Shown one piece after another: positions 6,944 through 16,369 of a DNA stretch of 52,351 nt (the first letter of the stretch is position 1; each line of letters opens with the position of its first letter). The DNA comes from Lachnospiraceae bacterium. Its GTDB lineage: Bacteria > Bacillota > Clostridia > Lachnospirales > Lachnospiraceae. Made by a program: the position numbers and the translations under genes. The notes beneath the pieces are model-generated. The model made no database searches, was not told where the DNA came from, and was given only the letters and a program-made list of their open reading frames with translations. The DNA lies in contig CAAGSD010000138.1 of the NCBI GenBank assembly GCA_900772845.1, positions 1-52,351 of the forward strand, in the 5' to 3' direction.

Positions 6944-8164
6944 ATGTTTAAAGTAAACGACAACTATTTAAAACTTCCCGGAAGCTATTTATTTTCCACC
7001 ATCGGTAAAAAGGTAAGTGCCTATTCCGCAGCACACCCGGACAAAAAGATCATCCGTCTGGGCATCGGTGATGTGACACAGCCTTTGGCACCCGCTATCA
7101 TTGATGCGTTGCACGGTGCGGTGGATGAAATGGGAAAAGCGGAGACTTTTCATGGTTACGCTCCTGACCTGGGTTATGAATTCCTGCGCAATGCCATTGC
7201 GGAGAATGATTATAAGGCAAGAGGCTGCGATATTGCACCGGACGAGATCTTTGTATCGGATGGAGCGAAATGTGACTGCGGCAATATTCAGGAGATCTTC
7301 AGCCTGGACAATAAGATCGCAGTATGTGACCCCGTTTACCCCGTATACGTGGATTCTAACGTTATGGCAGGCAGAACCGGCACTTACGATCCGAAGTCCG
7401 AGACTTGGAGTGATGTGATCTATATGCCTTGTCTGGCAGAGAACGGCTTCGCACCGGAACTGCCGAAGGAGACCCCGGATCTGATCTATTTATGCTTCCC
7501 CAACAATCCTACCGGTGCTGCCATTACCAAGGCACAACTGCAGGAGTGGGTAGATTACGCCAATAAGACAGGCGCTGTCATTCTCTATGATGCAGCCTAT
7601 GAAGCATATATTTCCGAACCGGATGTGCCTCACAGTATTTATGAATGTGAAGGAGCCAGAACCTGTGCCATCGAGTTCCGTTCCTTCTCCAAAAATGCCG
7701 GTTTTACCGGAGTGCGTCTGGGCTTTACCGTGATCCCGAAGGATCTGAAGAGCGGGGATGTCAGCCTCCATGCACTGTGGGCGAGAAGACACGGCACCAA
7801 ATATAACGGAGCACCCTATATCGTACAGCGTGCCGGTGAGGCAGTCTATTCTGCAGCAGGCAAGGCACAGCTGAAGGAGCAGATTGCTTATTACATGAAC
7901 AACGCACAGTATATCCTGAAGGGCTTAAAAGAAGCAGGCTTCACGGTATCCGGTGGTGTAAATTCGCCCTACATCTGGCTGAAAGCGCCGAATGGCATGA
8001 CCAGCTGGGAGTTCTTCGATTATCTGTTGGAGAATGTCAACGTGGTAGGTACGCCCGGATCCGGCTTCGGACCCAGTGGAGAGCATTATTTCCGTCTGAC
8101 GGCGTTCGGAAGCTACGAGAACACCGTGGAGGCAGTGGATCGTCTGAAGAAGATTCAGTTATAG
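6944..8164 (+). CDS. dapL: LL-diaminopimelate aminotransferase
   Basis: This PLP enzyme converts tetrahydrodipicolinate directly to LL-diaminopimelate using glutamate, bypassing the succinylase and acetylase steps. The 406-residue length is normal for DapL. Gly-Ile-Gly-Asp-Val-Thr-Gln-Pro-Leu near the N-terminus, Phe-Pro-Asn-Asn-Pro-Thr-Gly in the middle and Ser-Phe-Ser-Lys-Asn-Ala-Gly-Phe-Thr-Gly with the PLP lysine (Lys250) are all visible. A GGAGAACG ribosome binding site precedes the ATG. It pairs functionally with dapF just upstream. Confidence 0.97.
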   Translation: MFKVNDNYLKLPGSYLFSTIGKKVSAYSAAHPDKKIIRLGIGDVTQPLAPAIIDALHGAVDEMGKAETFHGYAPDLGYEFLRNAIAENDYKARGCDIAPDEIFVSDGAKCDCGNIQEIFSLDNKIAVCDPVYPVYVDSNVMAGRTGTYDPKSETWSDVIYMPCLAENGFAPELPKETPDLIYLCFPNNPTGAAITKAQLQEWVDYANKTGAVILYDAAYEAYISEPDVPHSIYECEGARTCAIEFRSFSKNAGFTGVRLGFTVIPKDLKSGDVSLHALWARRHGTKYNGAPYIVQRAGEAVYSAAGKAQLKEQIAYYMNNAQYILKGLKEAGFTVSGGVNSPYIWLKAPNGMTSWEFFDYLLENVNVVGTPGSGFGPSGEHYFRLTAFGSYENTVEAVDRLKKIQL

Positions 8165-8201
8165 GCAACCGTTCTTTGACATAAAAGGAATGGAGCAGAT
8201 T

Positions 8202-9326
8202 ATGCAGGAAAAGCAGAAAAAAATAATCCGATGGGTCAGTCTGATACTGATTGCATTGACCGCACTGATCGTGTGGCGGGTCAATTATGAGATCGATTTT
8301 ATGATGGATGATGAGTGGTATTCCACGTTGCTGTACGAGGATACACCGATCCGGAATCTCGGTGACATTATCCATGCACAGATCTGGCATTATTTTAACT
8401 GGGGTGGCAGAAGCCTGGCTCATGGCCTGCTGCAGATGATCTTATTGGCCGGGGAGAACTGGGCGGATATCCTGAATACGGCCATGACGTTTCTGCTGGC
8501 ACTGCTTGTCTGTATGGTATCCGGCAGACGTGGATTTTCGTATTGGTTTGCAGCGATCGGCATGATCCTGGGGCTGAATGCCAACTGGAAAATGAGTATG
8601 TTCTGGGAAGCGGGTGCTGCAAATTATCTGTATATGACGGGATTTGTGCTGGCTTTTCTGTTCTGCTATCTGCATTATGAAGACCGTGGGGAGAAAAATA
8701 TTCAGGGAATTACTCTGTGGATCCTGCCTTTAGGACTGATCGCAGGCTGGAGCAATGAGAACATGGGGCCCGCAGTCTGGATCCTGAGCCTGTTAGTCAT
8801 GCTGTTACGCCACAGGGAGCATAAAAAAAATCCCGTATGGATGTATCTGGGCAATATCAGCTGTCTGGCGGGAAGTATTCTGATGATCGCCGCACCGGGC
8901 AATTTTGTCCGCACGGAGGAGACTGTAGAGGAATCCTACAGTCTGTTGTGGAAGATCTATCTGCGTTTTTATGCAGAAGCAAAAGGTGTGATGGAGTATT
9001 TGTTCCCAACCCTGCTTCTGACGTTATTTCTGGTGATGATCTGCAAGGGGATGCTGAAGGAAACCTTGGGAAGAGAGATCGATCTGCTGTTATTCGGAGC
9101 ACTATTATCCTGGGGAGCCATGATCCTGTCGCCGCATTATCCCGACAGGGCGGCATTTGGAACCATGGTGCTGCTGATCTGTGCGATCCTTGCCATGACC
9201 GGGAAAATAGTGGACAGACAAAAGGAATACGGCGTTATGTTCTACGGAGGCGGCGTTCTGATATGGCTGCGGGGGATGTATTTTCTGGTGGAATACCTGG
9301 GATTATGCTGGGGCTGGATCAAATAA
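8202..9326 (+). CDS. Polytopic membrane protein, DUF6056-like
   Basis: The 374-residue protein consists largely of hydrophobic segments (roughly nine or ten), so it is an integral membrane protein. After the first helix, a Met-Met-Asp-Asp-Glu-Trp-Tyr segment and a His-Tyr-Phe-Asn-Trp-Gly-Gly-Arg-Ser segment are placed where GT-C-fold glycosyltransferases carry their acidic catalytic loop, and they resemble DUF6056 proteins. Transfer of a lipid-linked sugar is a reasonable but unproven guess. The ATG at 8202 is preferred: the GGAATGGAG stretch lies 6-7 bases upstream, whereas the ATG at 8190 is too close to its Shine-Dalgarno. It lies 37 bases after dapL with no terminator between, so co-transcription is likely. 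Confidence 0.65.
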   Translation: MQEKQKKIIRWVSLILIALTALIVWRVNYEIDFMMDDEWYSTLLYEDTPIRNLGDIIHAQIWHYFNWGGRSLAHGLLQMILLAGENWADILNTAMTFLLALLVCMVSGRRGFSYWFAAIGMILGLNANWKMSMFWEAGAANYLYMTGFVLAFLFCYLHYEDRGEKNIQGITLWILPLGLIAGWSNENMGPAVWILSLLVMLLRHREHKKNPVWMYLGNISCLAGSILMIAAPGNFVRTEETVEESYSLLWKIYLRFYAEAKGVMEYLFPTLLLTLFLVMICKGMLKETLGREIDLLLFGALLSWGAMILSPHYPDRAAFGTMVLLICAILAMTGKIVDRQKEYGVMFYGGGVLIWLRGMYFLVEYLGLCWGWIK

Positions 9327-9343
9327 GTGAATAAATGTCTATT

Positions 9344-9391
9344 ATAAAAGACCTCACAGTCGGCAGATGCGCCGGCAGTGAGGTCTTTTAT
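9344..9391. terminator. Bidirectional terminator
   Basis: A 14-base-pair stem (9344-9357 with 9378-9391), whose arms read ATAAAAGACCTCAC and its complement, holds an inner CGGC/GCCG pair. It serves the membrane protein gene on the plus strand and the AraC gene on the minus strand. Confidence 0.9.
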
Positions 9392-9402
9392 GAGTGCGCA
9401 CA

Positions 9403-10251
9403 TTATTTTCTGGCATAACGGCTCCGGTACTGGCGCGGTGTCATGCCGGTCTTTTTACGGAAGATCTGCGAGAAATAAGACTGCGAAGAAAAGCCGACAC
9501 TGGTGGCTACCTGTGCTACCGACAGATTGGAGGATACCAGAAGCTCCTTGCAGGCTTCCAGCCTCCGGTCTGTCAGGTAATTGATCGGAGACTGCCCGAC
9601 ACATTCGGTAAAGGAGTGTGCCAGATAGAATTTGTTGATATGCGTGATCTCCGCCAGGGAATCCAAAGTAATGTTCTGGGAATAATTGGAATCGATATAC
9701 CGCTTCGCCAGAGCACATTCCTTGGATAATTGGAAGGAGGAGTCGGAGATGACGGACAGGTTCTGCTTCCGGGAAATATATACCAGGAGCACCTGAAGCA
9801 GTCCGTGACATACCTGTTCAAAGCCGGGAAGCTTGTCACGGAATTCCTGCATCATCAGCTGGGCGAAGTTGATGAACTGTTTTTTGTCGGCACCGTAGCT
9901 GTAGAAACTGTAGCCCTTCGGGTTGTCCTGCCCCGCACCGGAAAAAGAAAATGCGAGCCCTTCCACACCGAATACGATATATTCCATGGGATCGTTGGGA
10001 AGTGTTTTCTCCGTGTGCTCTACATAAGGGTTGATGATGACCAGATCGTCCGTCTTCACAGGCACCTTTTCATTCTCTATATAGAAGGCTCCCTCACCAT
10101 GCAGGACATAGAACAGCTCTGAAAAGTGATGGGTATGCGGAAGGGACTGCCAGTCTCCTTCGTATTTGGAGATGGAGATGTAACGCAGCTGGAAATGTTC
10201 CGGAGAACTGTTTGCGTTTGCAGAATCAATATTGATAAATTCATTACTCAT
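9403..10251 (-). CDS. AraC family transcriptional regulator with cupin sensor domain
   Basis: The 282-residue protein has an N-terminal cupin-like sugar-sensing domain (about 20-150; His-Thr-His-His-Phe-Ser-Glu-Leu motif) and two C-terminal helix-turn-helix units (about 180-280). These include the AraC signature Ala-Thr-Ser-Val-Gly-Phe-Ser-Ser-Gln-Ser-Tyr-Phe-Ser and Met-Thr-Pro-Arg-Gln-Tyr-Arg. It is transcribed away from the GH112-ABC-GH136 operon across a 308-base AT-rich gap. It is therefore the obvious candidate activator of that operon in response to galacto-N-biose, lacto-N-biose or a related sugar; the ligand is inference. An AGAAGGTG-type ribosome binding site precedes the start. Confidence 0.92.
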   Translation of the reverse strand: MSNEFINIDSANANSSPEHFQLRYISISKYEGDWQSLPHTHHFSELFYVLHGEGAFYIENEKVPVKTDDLVIINPYVEHTEKTLPNDPMEYIVFGVEGLAFSFSGAGQDNPKGYSFYSYGADKKQFINFAQLMMQEFRDKLPGFEQVCHGLLQVLLVYISRKQNLSVISDSSFQLSKECALAKRYIDSNYSQNITLDSLAEITHINKFYLAHSFTECVGQSPINYLTDRRLEACKELLVSSNLSVAQVATSVGFSSQSYFSQIFRKKTGMTPRQYRSRYARK

Positions 10252-10559
10252 AACTAGACACCTTCTTTATCCTATTTTATTGTGCACTTTTTCAAATTTG
10301 CAATATTTTTTATAATGAATATATAAAAAACACAATATTTTACAAAAACATTCGTAAAAAAGACGAAAAAATAAAAATGTGTACGATCGTGATAAGCATA
10401 TTATACATAATCATTTAAAAAAATCCACTATTTTAGTAACAAAATAGCAATAAACATAACAAAACAAGCAACAAAGAAATTGATATCAGGTCAGGAAGCC
10501 GATATACTTTAGTCATCAGCTGCAAGATAGTACAAAAGCGATGGGGAGGAAACCATGCG
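10252..10559. promoter_or_regulatory. Divergent regulatory region between araC-type gene and GH112 operon
   Basis: This 308-base gap is very AT-rich. It contains a strong candidate promoter for the operon: TTGATA at 10480-10485 and TATACT at 10503-10508 with a 17-base spacer, start expected near 10515. Further upstream is the 8-base palindrome ACGATCGT at 10383-10390, in a GC-containing island within A/T runs, which is a possible operator core. AraC-type proteins normally bind directly repeated half-sites upstream of position -35, and I could not define these with certainty. Confidence 0.55.
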
Positions 10560-12719
10560 ATGACAGGAAGACTGACACTGCCGACAGATGCAGACATCAT
10601 TGACGAAACAATACGGTTAAAAAATCTTCTGGGCGCAGATGCGTTAAGAGACTGTGACGGAACCGAGATGCCGGAAGCACTTTTGTCAGAGCCGGTGAAG
10701 AAATATGCGACTTATTATACCACGAGAAAGGATAATGAGTGGGCGATGAAGCATCCGGAGGAGATCCAGCAGGAATACCTGATCAGTGACCGCATCACCG
10801 CCAGAGGGGAAATACTCCGCATCCGTCTGATGGAAGGCTTCCATACGGAGCAGCTTAAGGTCAACACGCTGGACGATCCGAAGCGTTGGTGGGAAGTGAT
10901 CGACAGAACGATCGGTGAGGTAGTGCCGACGGATGCATGGGAATTCGATGAGGCATCCGGTGAAGTGGAGATCCGTACGATTCCTTATCATGAGTATACG
11001 GTAAGCTTCCTGGCATTTCTGATCTGGGATCCGGTGCACATGTACAATTTCATCACGAATGACTGGAAGGATACACCGCATCAGCTGACTTACGATGTGA
11101 GACAGCCCAAGACCGGACAGTATGTGAAAGACAAGCTGAGAAAATGGTGCGAGGACAATCCTCATATCGACGTGGTCCGCTTCACTACATTTTTCCATCA
11201 GTTCACACTGACCTTCGATGACAAGAAGCGGGAAAAATATGTAGAGTGGTTCGGATACAGCGCGAGTGTGAGCCCTTATATCCTGGAACAGTTTGAAAAA
11301 TGGGCAGGCTACAAATTCCGCCCGGAGTACATTGTGGATCAGGGATATCACAACAGCATGTTCCGTGTTCCCAGCAGACAGTTCCTGGATTTCATAGAGT
11401 TCCAGCAGATCGAGGTATGTGCGCTGGCGAAGGAGCTGGTAGACATTGTACATTCTTATGGCAAGGAAGCGATGATGTTCCTCGGAGATCATTGGATCGG
11501 AACAGAGCCCTATGGTAAATATTTCGCAGGCATCGGATTGGATGCAGTGGTAGGCTCTGTTGGAAGCGGTGTGACACTCCGCATGATCTCTGATATTAAG
11601 GGAGTGGATTATACCGAAGGACGGCTGTTGCCTTACTTTTTCCCGGATGTGTTCTGCGAGGGCGGTGACCCGATCGGAGAGGCAAGAGATAACTGGAGAA
11701 AAGCAAGGCGTGCATTACTCAGATCTCCCCTGGACAGGATTGGATATGGCGGTTATCTGAAGCTGGCTAGTAATTGGCCCGGTTTCATTGATGAAATCCA
11801 GAATGTCGTGACACAGTTTAGGGAGATCCATGAAAATATGCAGGGGACAGCTTCCTATGTGGCACCCTTCAAGGTGGCGATCCTGAACTGCTGGGGCAGT
11901 CAGAGAAGGTGGATGTCCAATCAGGTACATCATGCGATCTGGCACAGGGAAACTTATTCCGCAGAGGGAGTACTGGAATGCTTAAGCGGAATGCCTTTTG
12001 AGGTCGAGTTCATTTCCTTTGATGATGTCAGAAACGGTATCCCCGAGGAAATCAAGGTCATCATTAATGTCGGGGATGCGTACACCGCATTCAGCGGTGC
12101 GGAGAACTGGATCGACGAAAAGGTCCTGACCAATATCAGACGCTTTGTGGATCAGGGAGGCGGTTTCATCGGTGTGGGTGAGCCTACCGCTTATCAGCAT
12201 CAGGGAAGATATTTCCAATTGTCCGATGTGCTCGGCGTAGACCGCGAGATGTGTTTCTCTCTCAGCACGGACAAATACAATGAGAAGAATGCCGATCACT
12301 TTATCTTAGAGGATATTGATGGAGCCCTGGATTTCGGCGAGGGAACCAGCCGTGTCTATGCACAGGGTGGACATTATCAGATCCTTGCGATGGATGGGGA
12401 ATACAGCCAGCTGGTGGTCAATGAATATGGCAGAGGACACAGCGTATATTTTGCAGGTCTTCCGTATTCTCCCCAGAACTGCAGGCTTCTGCTCCGGGCA
12501 ATCTATTATGCAGCCGGTATGGAGCAGGAGATGAAGCGTTACTATGTAACGAATGTGGATACCGAAGTAACGGTATTCCAGAAGACAGGCAAGATCGCAG
12601 TGATCAACAACTCAGCACAGGCACAGCACACAGAGCTGTATATCAAAGGAAAATGTGCATATGTGCTGGATCTGAAGCCAGGCGAAATGCGTTGGGTGGA
12701 CGATATGGAAGACAGGTAA
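10560..12719 (+). CDS. gnpA: 1,3-beta-galactosyl-N-acetylhexosamine phosphorylase (GH112)
   Basis: This cytoplasmic enzyme phosphorolyses lacto-N-biose and/or galacto-N-biose to galactose-1-phosphate and GlcNAc or GalNAc. The 719 residues match the GH112 family length. The sequence has the family's TIM-barrel N-terminal part, including Gly-Asp-His-Trp-Ile-Gly-Thr-Glu-Pro-Tyr-Gly; Asp310 there corresponds by motif to the general acid of characterised enzymes. A glutamine-amidotransferase-like middle domain (Gly-Gly-Gly-Phe-Ile-Gly-Val-Gly-Glu-Pro) and a C-terminal beta domain follow. The nearer ATG at 10555 meets a stop after two codons, so translation starts at 10560 with GGGGAGG upstream. 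It is the first gene of an operon with an ABC importer and a putative GH136. Substrate preference (lacto- versus galacto-N-biose) cannot be read from sequence. Confidence 0.95.
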   Translation: MTGRLTLPTDADIIDETIRLKNLLGADALRDCDGTEMPEALLSEPVKKYATYYTTRKDNEWAMKHPEEIQQEYLISDRITARGEILRIRLMEGFHTEQLKVNTLDDPKRWWEVIDRTIGEVVPTDAWEFDEASGEVEIRTIPYHEYTVSFLAFLIWDPVHMYNFITNDWKDTPHQLTYDVRQPKTGQYVKDKLRKWCEDNPHIDVVRFTTFFHQFTLTFDDKKREKYVEWFGYSASVSPYILEQFEKWAGYKFRPEYIVDQGYHNSMFRVPSRQFLDFIEFQQIEVCALAKELVDIVHSYGKEAMMFLGDHWIGTEPYGKYFAGIGLDAVVGSVGSGVTLRMISDIKGVDYTEGRLLPYFFPDVFCEGGDPIGEARDNWRKARRALLRSPLDRIGYGGYLKLASNWPGFIDEIQNVVTQFREIHENMQGTASYVAPFKVAILNCWGSQRRWMSNQVHHAIWHRETYSAEGVLECLSGMPFEVEFISFDDVRNGIPEEIKVIINVGDAYTAFSGAENWIDEKVLTNIRRFVDQGGGFIGVGEPTAYQHQGRYFQLSDVLGVDREMCFSLSTDKYNEKNADHFILEDIDGALDFGEGTSRVYAQGGHYQILAMDGEYSQLVVNEYGRGHSVYFAGLPYSPQNCRLLLRAIYYAAGMEQEMKRYYVTNVDTEVTVFQKTGKIAVINNSAQAQHTELYIKGKCAYVLDLKPGEMRWVDDMEDR

Positions 12720-12789
12720 CTTATGGAGGGCAAAAAGCGTTTCATATTTTATAAGGTAGTACTTTACAAGTATAAGGAGGTTATTTAAG

Positions 12790-14145
12790 ATGAAAAAGAA
12801 AGTATTAAGCGTGCTTTTAGCAGCGGCAATGACCGTGTCCATGCTGACCGGCTGTGGCAGTAAGCCTGCCGATAATGATGCGCAGAGCGCAGCACCCAGC
12901 GAGGCATCCAAGGAAACAGAGGTAGCAGCAGAAACGACTGCTTCCGCAGAAGACGAGACACTGACCGTATGGTGCTGGGATCCTAACTTCAATGTCTATG
13001 CAATGAAGCAGGCAGAAAAGGCATATCAGGCGGATCATCCTAACTTTAAGTTAGACATTCAGGAGAAGGTATATAGCGATATCGAGACTGCTCTGATCAC
13101 AGCGGCTGAAGCCGGTGATTACAGCACTTTACCTGATATCTTCCTGATGCAGGATTATTCCTTCCACAAAAATGCAACCAATTATCCCGGAATCTTCACA
13201 GCACTGGATGACTGCGGAATTGATTTCTCCCAGTTCTCTATGGGTAAGCTGGCTGACTCCACTGTAAATGGAACACATTATGGTATTCCTTTTGATAATG
13301 GTGCTACCATCATGGCAATCCGCTCCGATATGGTAGAAGCAGCAGGCCTTAAGGTAGAAGATTTCAAGGATACTACATGGTCTGAGTTCATGGAGCTGTC
13401 CAAGAAGGTAATGGCTGCAAATGATGTTCCCATGCTGACCTGCTCCGGCGGTTCTGAGATTGTGATCGAAATGTTGCAGTCTGCAGGTGCTTCTCCTATG
13501 GTAGATGGCGAAGTATCCCTGGTAGACAACAAAGCGCTGAAGAAAGCGATCGAGACCTACAAGCAGCTGATCGATGAAGGAATCATGGCTGATTATACCG
13601 ACTGGGATCAGTATATCGCTTCCATGAACAAGGGTACTGCTGCAGGCGTTATCCAGGGCTGTTGGATCATGTCCTCCATTCAGGCTGCAGAGGATCAGGC
13701 AGGTAAATGGGCAATCGTGAATATGCCTAAGTTAGATGATGTAGAAGGCGCAACCAACTACGCTAACTGCGGTGGTGCAAGCTGGGCAGTATCTTCTAAC
13801 TGCAAAAATACCGATCTGGCATTTGATTTCCTGAATGCTACCTTTGGTGCCGATGTAGATTTATACGATGATCTGCTGGTAAATGCAGGAGCAATCGCAA
13901 GTTACCTGCCCGCAGCACAGTCTGAGACCTATAATGAGAGCAATGAGTTCTACGGTGGTCAGGCAGTGTACAAGGATATCGTAGAGTTCGCCGGACATGT
14001 TCCCGGAATTGACTACGGTGCATACTACTCTGATATCAGAAGCGCACTGACAGATGCGATCACCAACGTTGTACAGAAGAACGCTGATATCGATACAGAG
14101 ATCATGAATGCGCAGGATACCGTAGAGTTTAATATCGCCGAATAA
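12790..14145 (+). CDS. ABC sugar transporter substrate-binding lipoprotein
   Basis: The 451-residue lipoprotein has a signal peptide ending in a Leu-Thr-Gly-Cys lipobox (Cys22), a Ser/Ala/Glu-rich linker and a family 1 extracellular solute-binding domain from about residue 55. It should be anchored outside the membrane and deliver a sugar to the two permeases encoded next. Since it lies between a GH112 phosphorylase and a putative GH136, the ligand is probably lacto-N-biose, galacto-N-biose or a longer type-1 chain oligosaccharide (inference). A very strong AAGGAGG precedes the ATG; the gene follows GH112 by 70 bases. Confidence 0.93.
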   Translation: MKKKVLSVLLAAAMTVSMLTGCGSKPADNDAQSAAPSEASKETEVAAETTASAEDETLTVWCWDPNFNVYAMKQAEKAYQADHPNFKLDIQEKVYSDIETALITAAEAGDYSTLPDIFLMQDYSFHKNATNYPGIFTALDDCGIDFSQFSMGKLADSTVNGTHYGIPFDNGATIMAIRSDMVEAAGLKVEDFKDTTWSEFMELSKKVMAANDVPMLTCSGGSEIVIEMLQSAGASPMVDGEVSLVDNKALKKAIETYKQLIDEGIMADYTDWDQYIASMNKGTAAGVIQGCWIMSSIQAAEDQAGKWAIVNMPKLDDVEGATNYANCGGASWAVSSNCKNTDLAFDFLNATFGADVDLYDDLLVNAGAIASYLPAAQSETYNESNEFYGGQAVYKDIVEFAGHVPGIDYGAYYSDIRSALTDAITNVVQKNADIDTEIMNAQDTVEFNIAE

Positions 14146-14218
14146 TCACCAGAGTATGGAAACTGGATAGTACCGGGGGTGCAGCAGTGCGTTCCCGGTA
14201 CTGTTGTAGGAGAGAAAC

Positions 14219-15097
14219 ATGGAAAAGAAGAAAGCAAAACTAAGTTTGGAAAAAAAGCATAATCTGACCGGATGGGCATTCCTGCTCCCGGCATCGATTT
14301 TAATATTTGTATTTTGTTTCTATCCGATGTCACAGGCCATCCTTCTTTCTTTCAGGAAGACAGGAGGAGTCTTTAATGGTGTAGCGAATTATGCCAGAAT
14401 CTTCAAGGATAAAACCTTCCAGCAATGCTTGTTCAATACCTTCTTTTATTTTGTGATTCAGGTACCGATCATGCTTGTGCTCGCACTGATGCTGGCACAG
14501 CTGCTGAATAATCCTAAGATAAAAGGGAAAGGTATTTTCCGTACTTTGATCTTCCTTCCGTGTGCAACGTCACTGGTATCTTATTCCATGATATTTAAGT
14601 CATTGTTTGCTCCGGATGGAGTGGTCAACAGAGTGCTGATGGCCATCGGACTGTCTTCCGTGGACTGGTTCCAGAGTACATGGCCGGCGCGATGGGTCAT
14701 CGTGATCGCACTGATCTGGAGATGGACCGGATATAATATGGTATTCTATCTGGCAGGATTACAGAATATCGATTATTCTGTATATGAGGCAAGTTACATC
14801 GACGGAGCGACACCGTTCCAGCAGTTTATGAAGATCACGATACCGTTGTTAAAGCCGACTATTCTGATGACGGCGATCATGTCTACTTCGGGAACATTGC
14901 AGCTGTTCGATGAGTCCATGAACCTGACAGCAGGCGGCCCCGGAAAATCTACAATGACATTGGCGCATTACATCTACAATATCTCCTTTGTGGAGACACC
15001 GAAATTTAATTATGCGGCAGCGTTGTCGGTATGCATACTTGTGATGGTAGCGGTTCTGTCTGCAATTCAGATGAAGGTGGGTGACAAACGTGACTAA
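14219..15097 (+). CDS. ABC sugar transporter permease (first subunit)
   Basis: The 292-residue protein has six predicted membrane segments of the MalF/UgpA type. The EAA loop that contacts the ATPase is visible: Glu-Ala-Ser-Tyr-Ile-Asp-Gly-Ala-Thr-Pro-Phe-Gln-Gln-Phe. It forms the import channel with the next gene's product, which it overlaps by 17 bases. It follows the binding protein by 73 bases. No ATPase gene is present in this operon; carbohydrate importers of this class often borrow a shared MsmX-type ATPase encoded elsewhere, which is probable here. Confidence 0.93.
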   Translation: MEKKKAKLSLEKKHNLTGWAFLLPASILIFVFCFYPMSQAILLSFRKTGGVFNGVANYARIFKDKTFQQCLFNTFFYFVIQVPIMLVLALMLAQLLNNPKIKGKGIFRTLIFLPCATSLVSYSMIFKSLFAPDGVVNRVLMAIGLSSVDWFQSTWPARWVIVIALIWRWTGYNMVFYLAGLQNIDYSVYEASYIDGATPFQQFMKITIPLLKPTILMTAIMSTSGTLQLFDESMNLTAGGPGKSTMTLAHYIYNISFVETPKFNYAAALSVCILVMVAVLSAIQMKVGDKRD

Positions 15098-15896
15098 ATT
15101 CAAACAAATAATTTCCTACACAATCTTAGTGATAGCAAGCTTTCTGTCAGCATTCCCGCTGTATTATATGCTGTGCGGTGCGACCAACCAGAGCATTGAT
15201 GTGGTAAGAGGACGTCTGATCCCGGGTTCCTATCTGATCGAGAACTTCAAGACCCTGGTCGACATGCAGAATCTGGGACTTGCGATGTTTAATTCCTTCC
15301 GCAATGCGATCGTGATTACGGTTGTGACACTGCTGATCTGTTCCATTGCCGGTTATGGATTTGAGATCTATCATGATAAGGGCAAGGATATTCTGATGAG
15401 TATTCTGCTGCTGGCAATGATGCTTCCGTTCGTAGCGATCATGATCCCCCTGTTTAAGATGTTCACCTCCTGGAAGCTGGTAAACACCTGGATCGCACTG
15501 GCACTGCCATCCATCTCGACTCCGTTTATGATCATGCTTTTCAGACAGGCGGCACGTTCTTTCCCTCATGATATTATCGAGGCTGCCAGGCTGGAAGGTC
15601 TGAGTGAAATACAGATTTTCTTCCGGATGTTCATTCCGGTGATGAAATCTACCTATGGAGCAGCGATGACGGTTACATTTATGAATGCGTGGAACAATTA
15701 TCTGTGGCCGACGATCATTTTACAGGACAGCAAGGCGATCACCATGCCGATGTTAGTAGCCAATCTGAAGAGTGGATACAGTGTGGATTATGGTATGCTG
15801 ATGCTGGGAGTATTGATCTGTACACTTCCTACAGCGATCATCTTCCTGTGTTTACAGAAGAGCTTTGCAAATGGAATTACGGGAGCAGTGAAATAA
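15081..15896 (+). CDS. ABC sugar transporter permease (second subunit)
   Basis: The 271-residue protein has about six membrane segments of the MalG/UgpE type. Its EAA loop reads Glu-Ala-Ala-Arg-Leu-Glu-Gly-Leu-Ser-Glu-Ile-Gln-Ile-Phe. It starts inside the end of the first permease gene and its TAA overlaps the next gene's ATG by one base, so the three are translationally coupled. It is the partner channel subunit of the locus's sugar importer. Confidence 0.93.
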   Translation: MTNVTKFKQIISYTILVIASFLSAFPLYYMLCGATNQSIDVVRGRLIPGSYLIENFKTLVDMQNLGLAMFNSFRNAIVITVVTLLICSIAGYGFEIYHDKGKDILMSILLLAMMLPFVAIMIPLFKMFTSWKLVNTWIALALPSISTPFMIMLFRQAARSFPHDIIEAARLEGLSEIQIFFRMFIPVMKSTYGAAMTVTFMNAWNNYLWPTIILQDSKAITMPMLVANLKSGYSVDYGMLMLGVLICTLPTAIIFLCLQKSFANGITGAVK

Positions 15897-16369
15897 TGCA
15901 ACAGAAAATGCCAAAACAGGAAACTATGACACAGGCGCATATCAGGAAGGCTCAGGGAGCCTTCCTTTTGGCGCACAGAATGGGACTGATCGAGGATCCC
16001 TCCATGGAGGGACTAAAGGCCAGACGACAGAAGCACAACGAAGAGCTGCGGAGAATGGAACAGGAAGGACAGCGGTTCTACGGACCGCATTATTTTTCCG
16101 CACCGGCGTATCTGCAATATGAGCTGACCCGCCTGAAGCTGGATTTTGTACAGCCGTGTGAGAAGGTCCGGGAAGGCGGCTTCTGCCCGGATTTCACGGA
16201 GCAGGAGAAGCGGGATTTTTACGAACAGAACAGAGATTTGTTCGGACGCTATCATGGGGATTATTTTACCTATGAGGAGGTGTCACAGATCATTGAGAAA
16301 CGGTTACGGGAGGATACATATGACAAGCTTATCCGCGACATATTATGTGAGTCAGAGAACAGGCAGTGA
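15896..16369 (+). CDS. Putative accessory subunit of a split GH136 lacto-N-biosidase
   Basis: The 157-residue protein is predicted all-helical and highly charged, with a Tyr-Gly-Pro-His-Tyr-Phe-Ser motif near residue 60 and no signal peptide or membrane segment. On its own I would call it hypothetical. Its position decides the guess: it directly precedes and overlaps by 50 bases a beta-helix enzyme that looks like GH136. Characterised Roseburia and Eubacterium GH136 enzymes have a helical N-terminal domain that is fused to the catalytic beta-helix or encoded as a separate gene, and Bifidobacterium LnbX needs a separate partner, LnbY. A helper or folding subunit is therefore likely. The start is the ATG at 15896 overlapping the permease stop codon; the earlier in-frame part is shadow of the permease gene. 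Confidence 0.55.
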   Translation: MQQKMPKQETMTQAHIRKAQGAFLLAHRMGLIEDPSMEGLKARRQKHNEELRRMEQEGQRFYGPHYFSAPAYLQYELTRLKLDFVQPCEKVREGGFCPDFTEQEKRDFYEQNRDLFGRYHGDYFTYEEVSQIIEKRLREDTYDKLIRDILCESENRQ

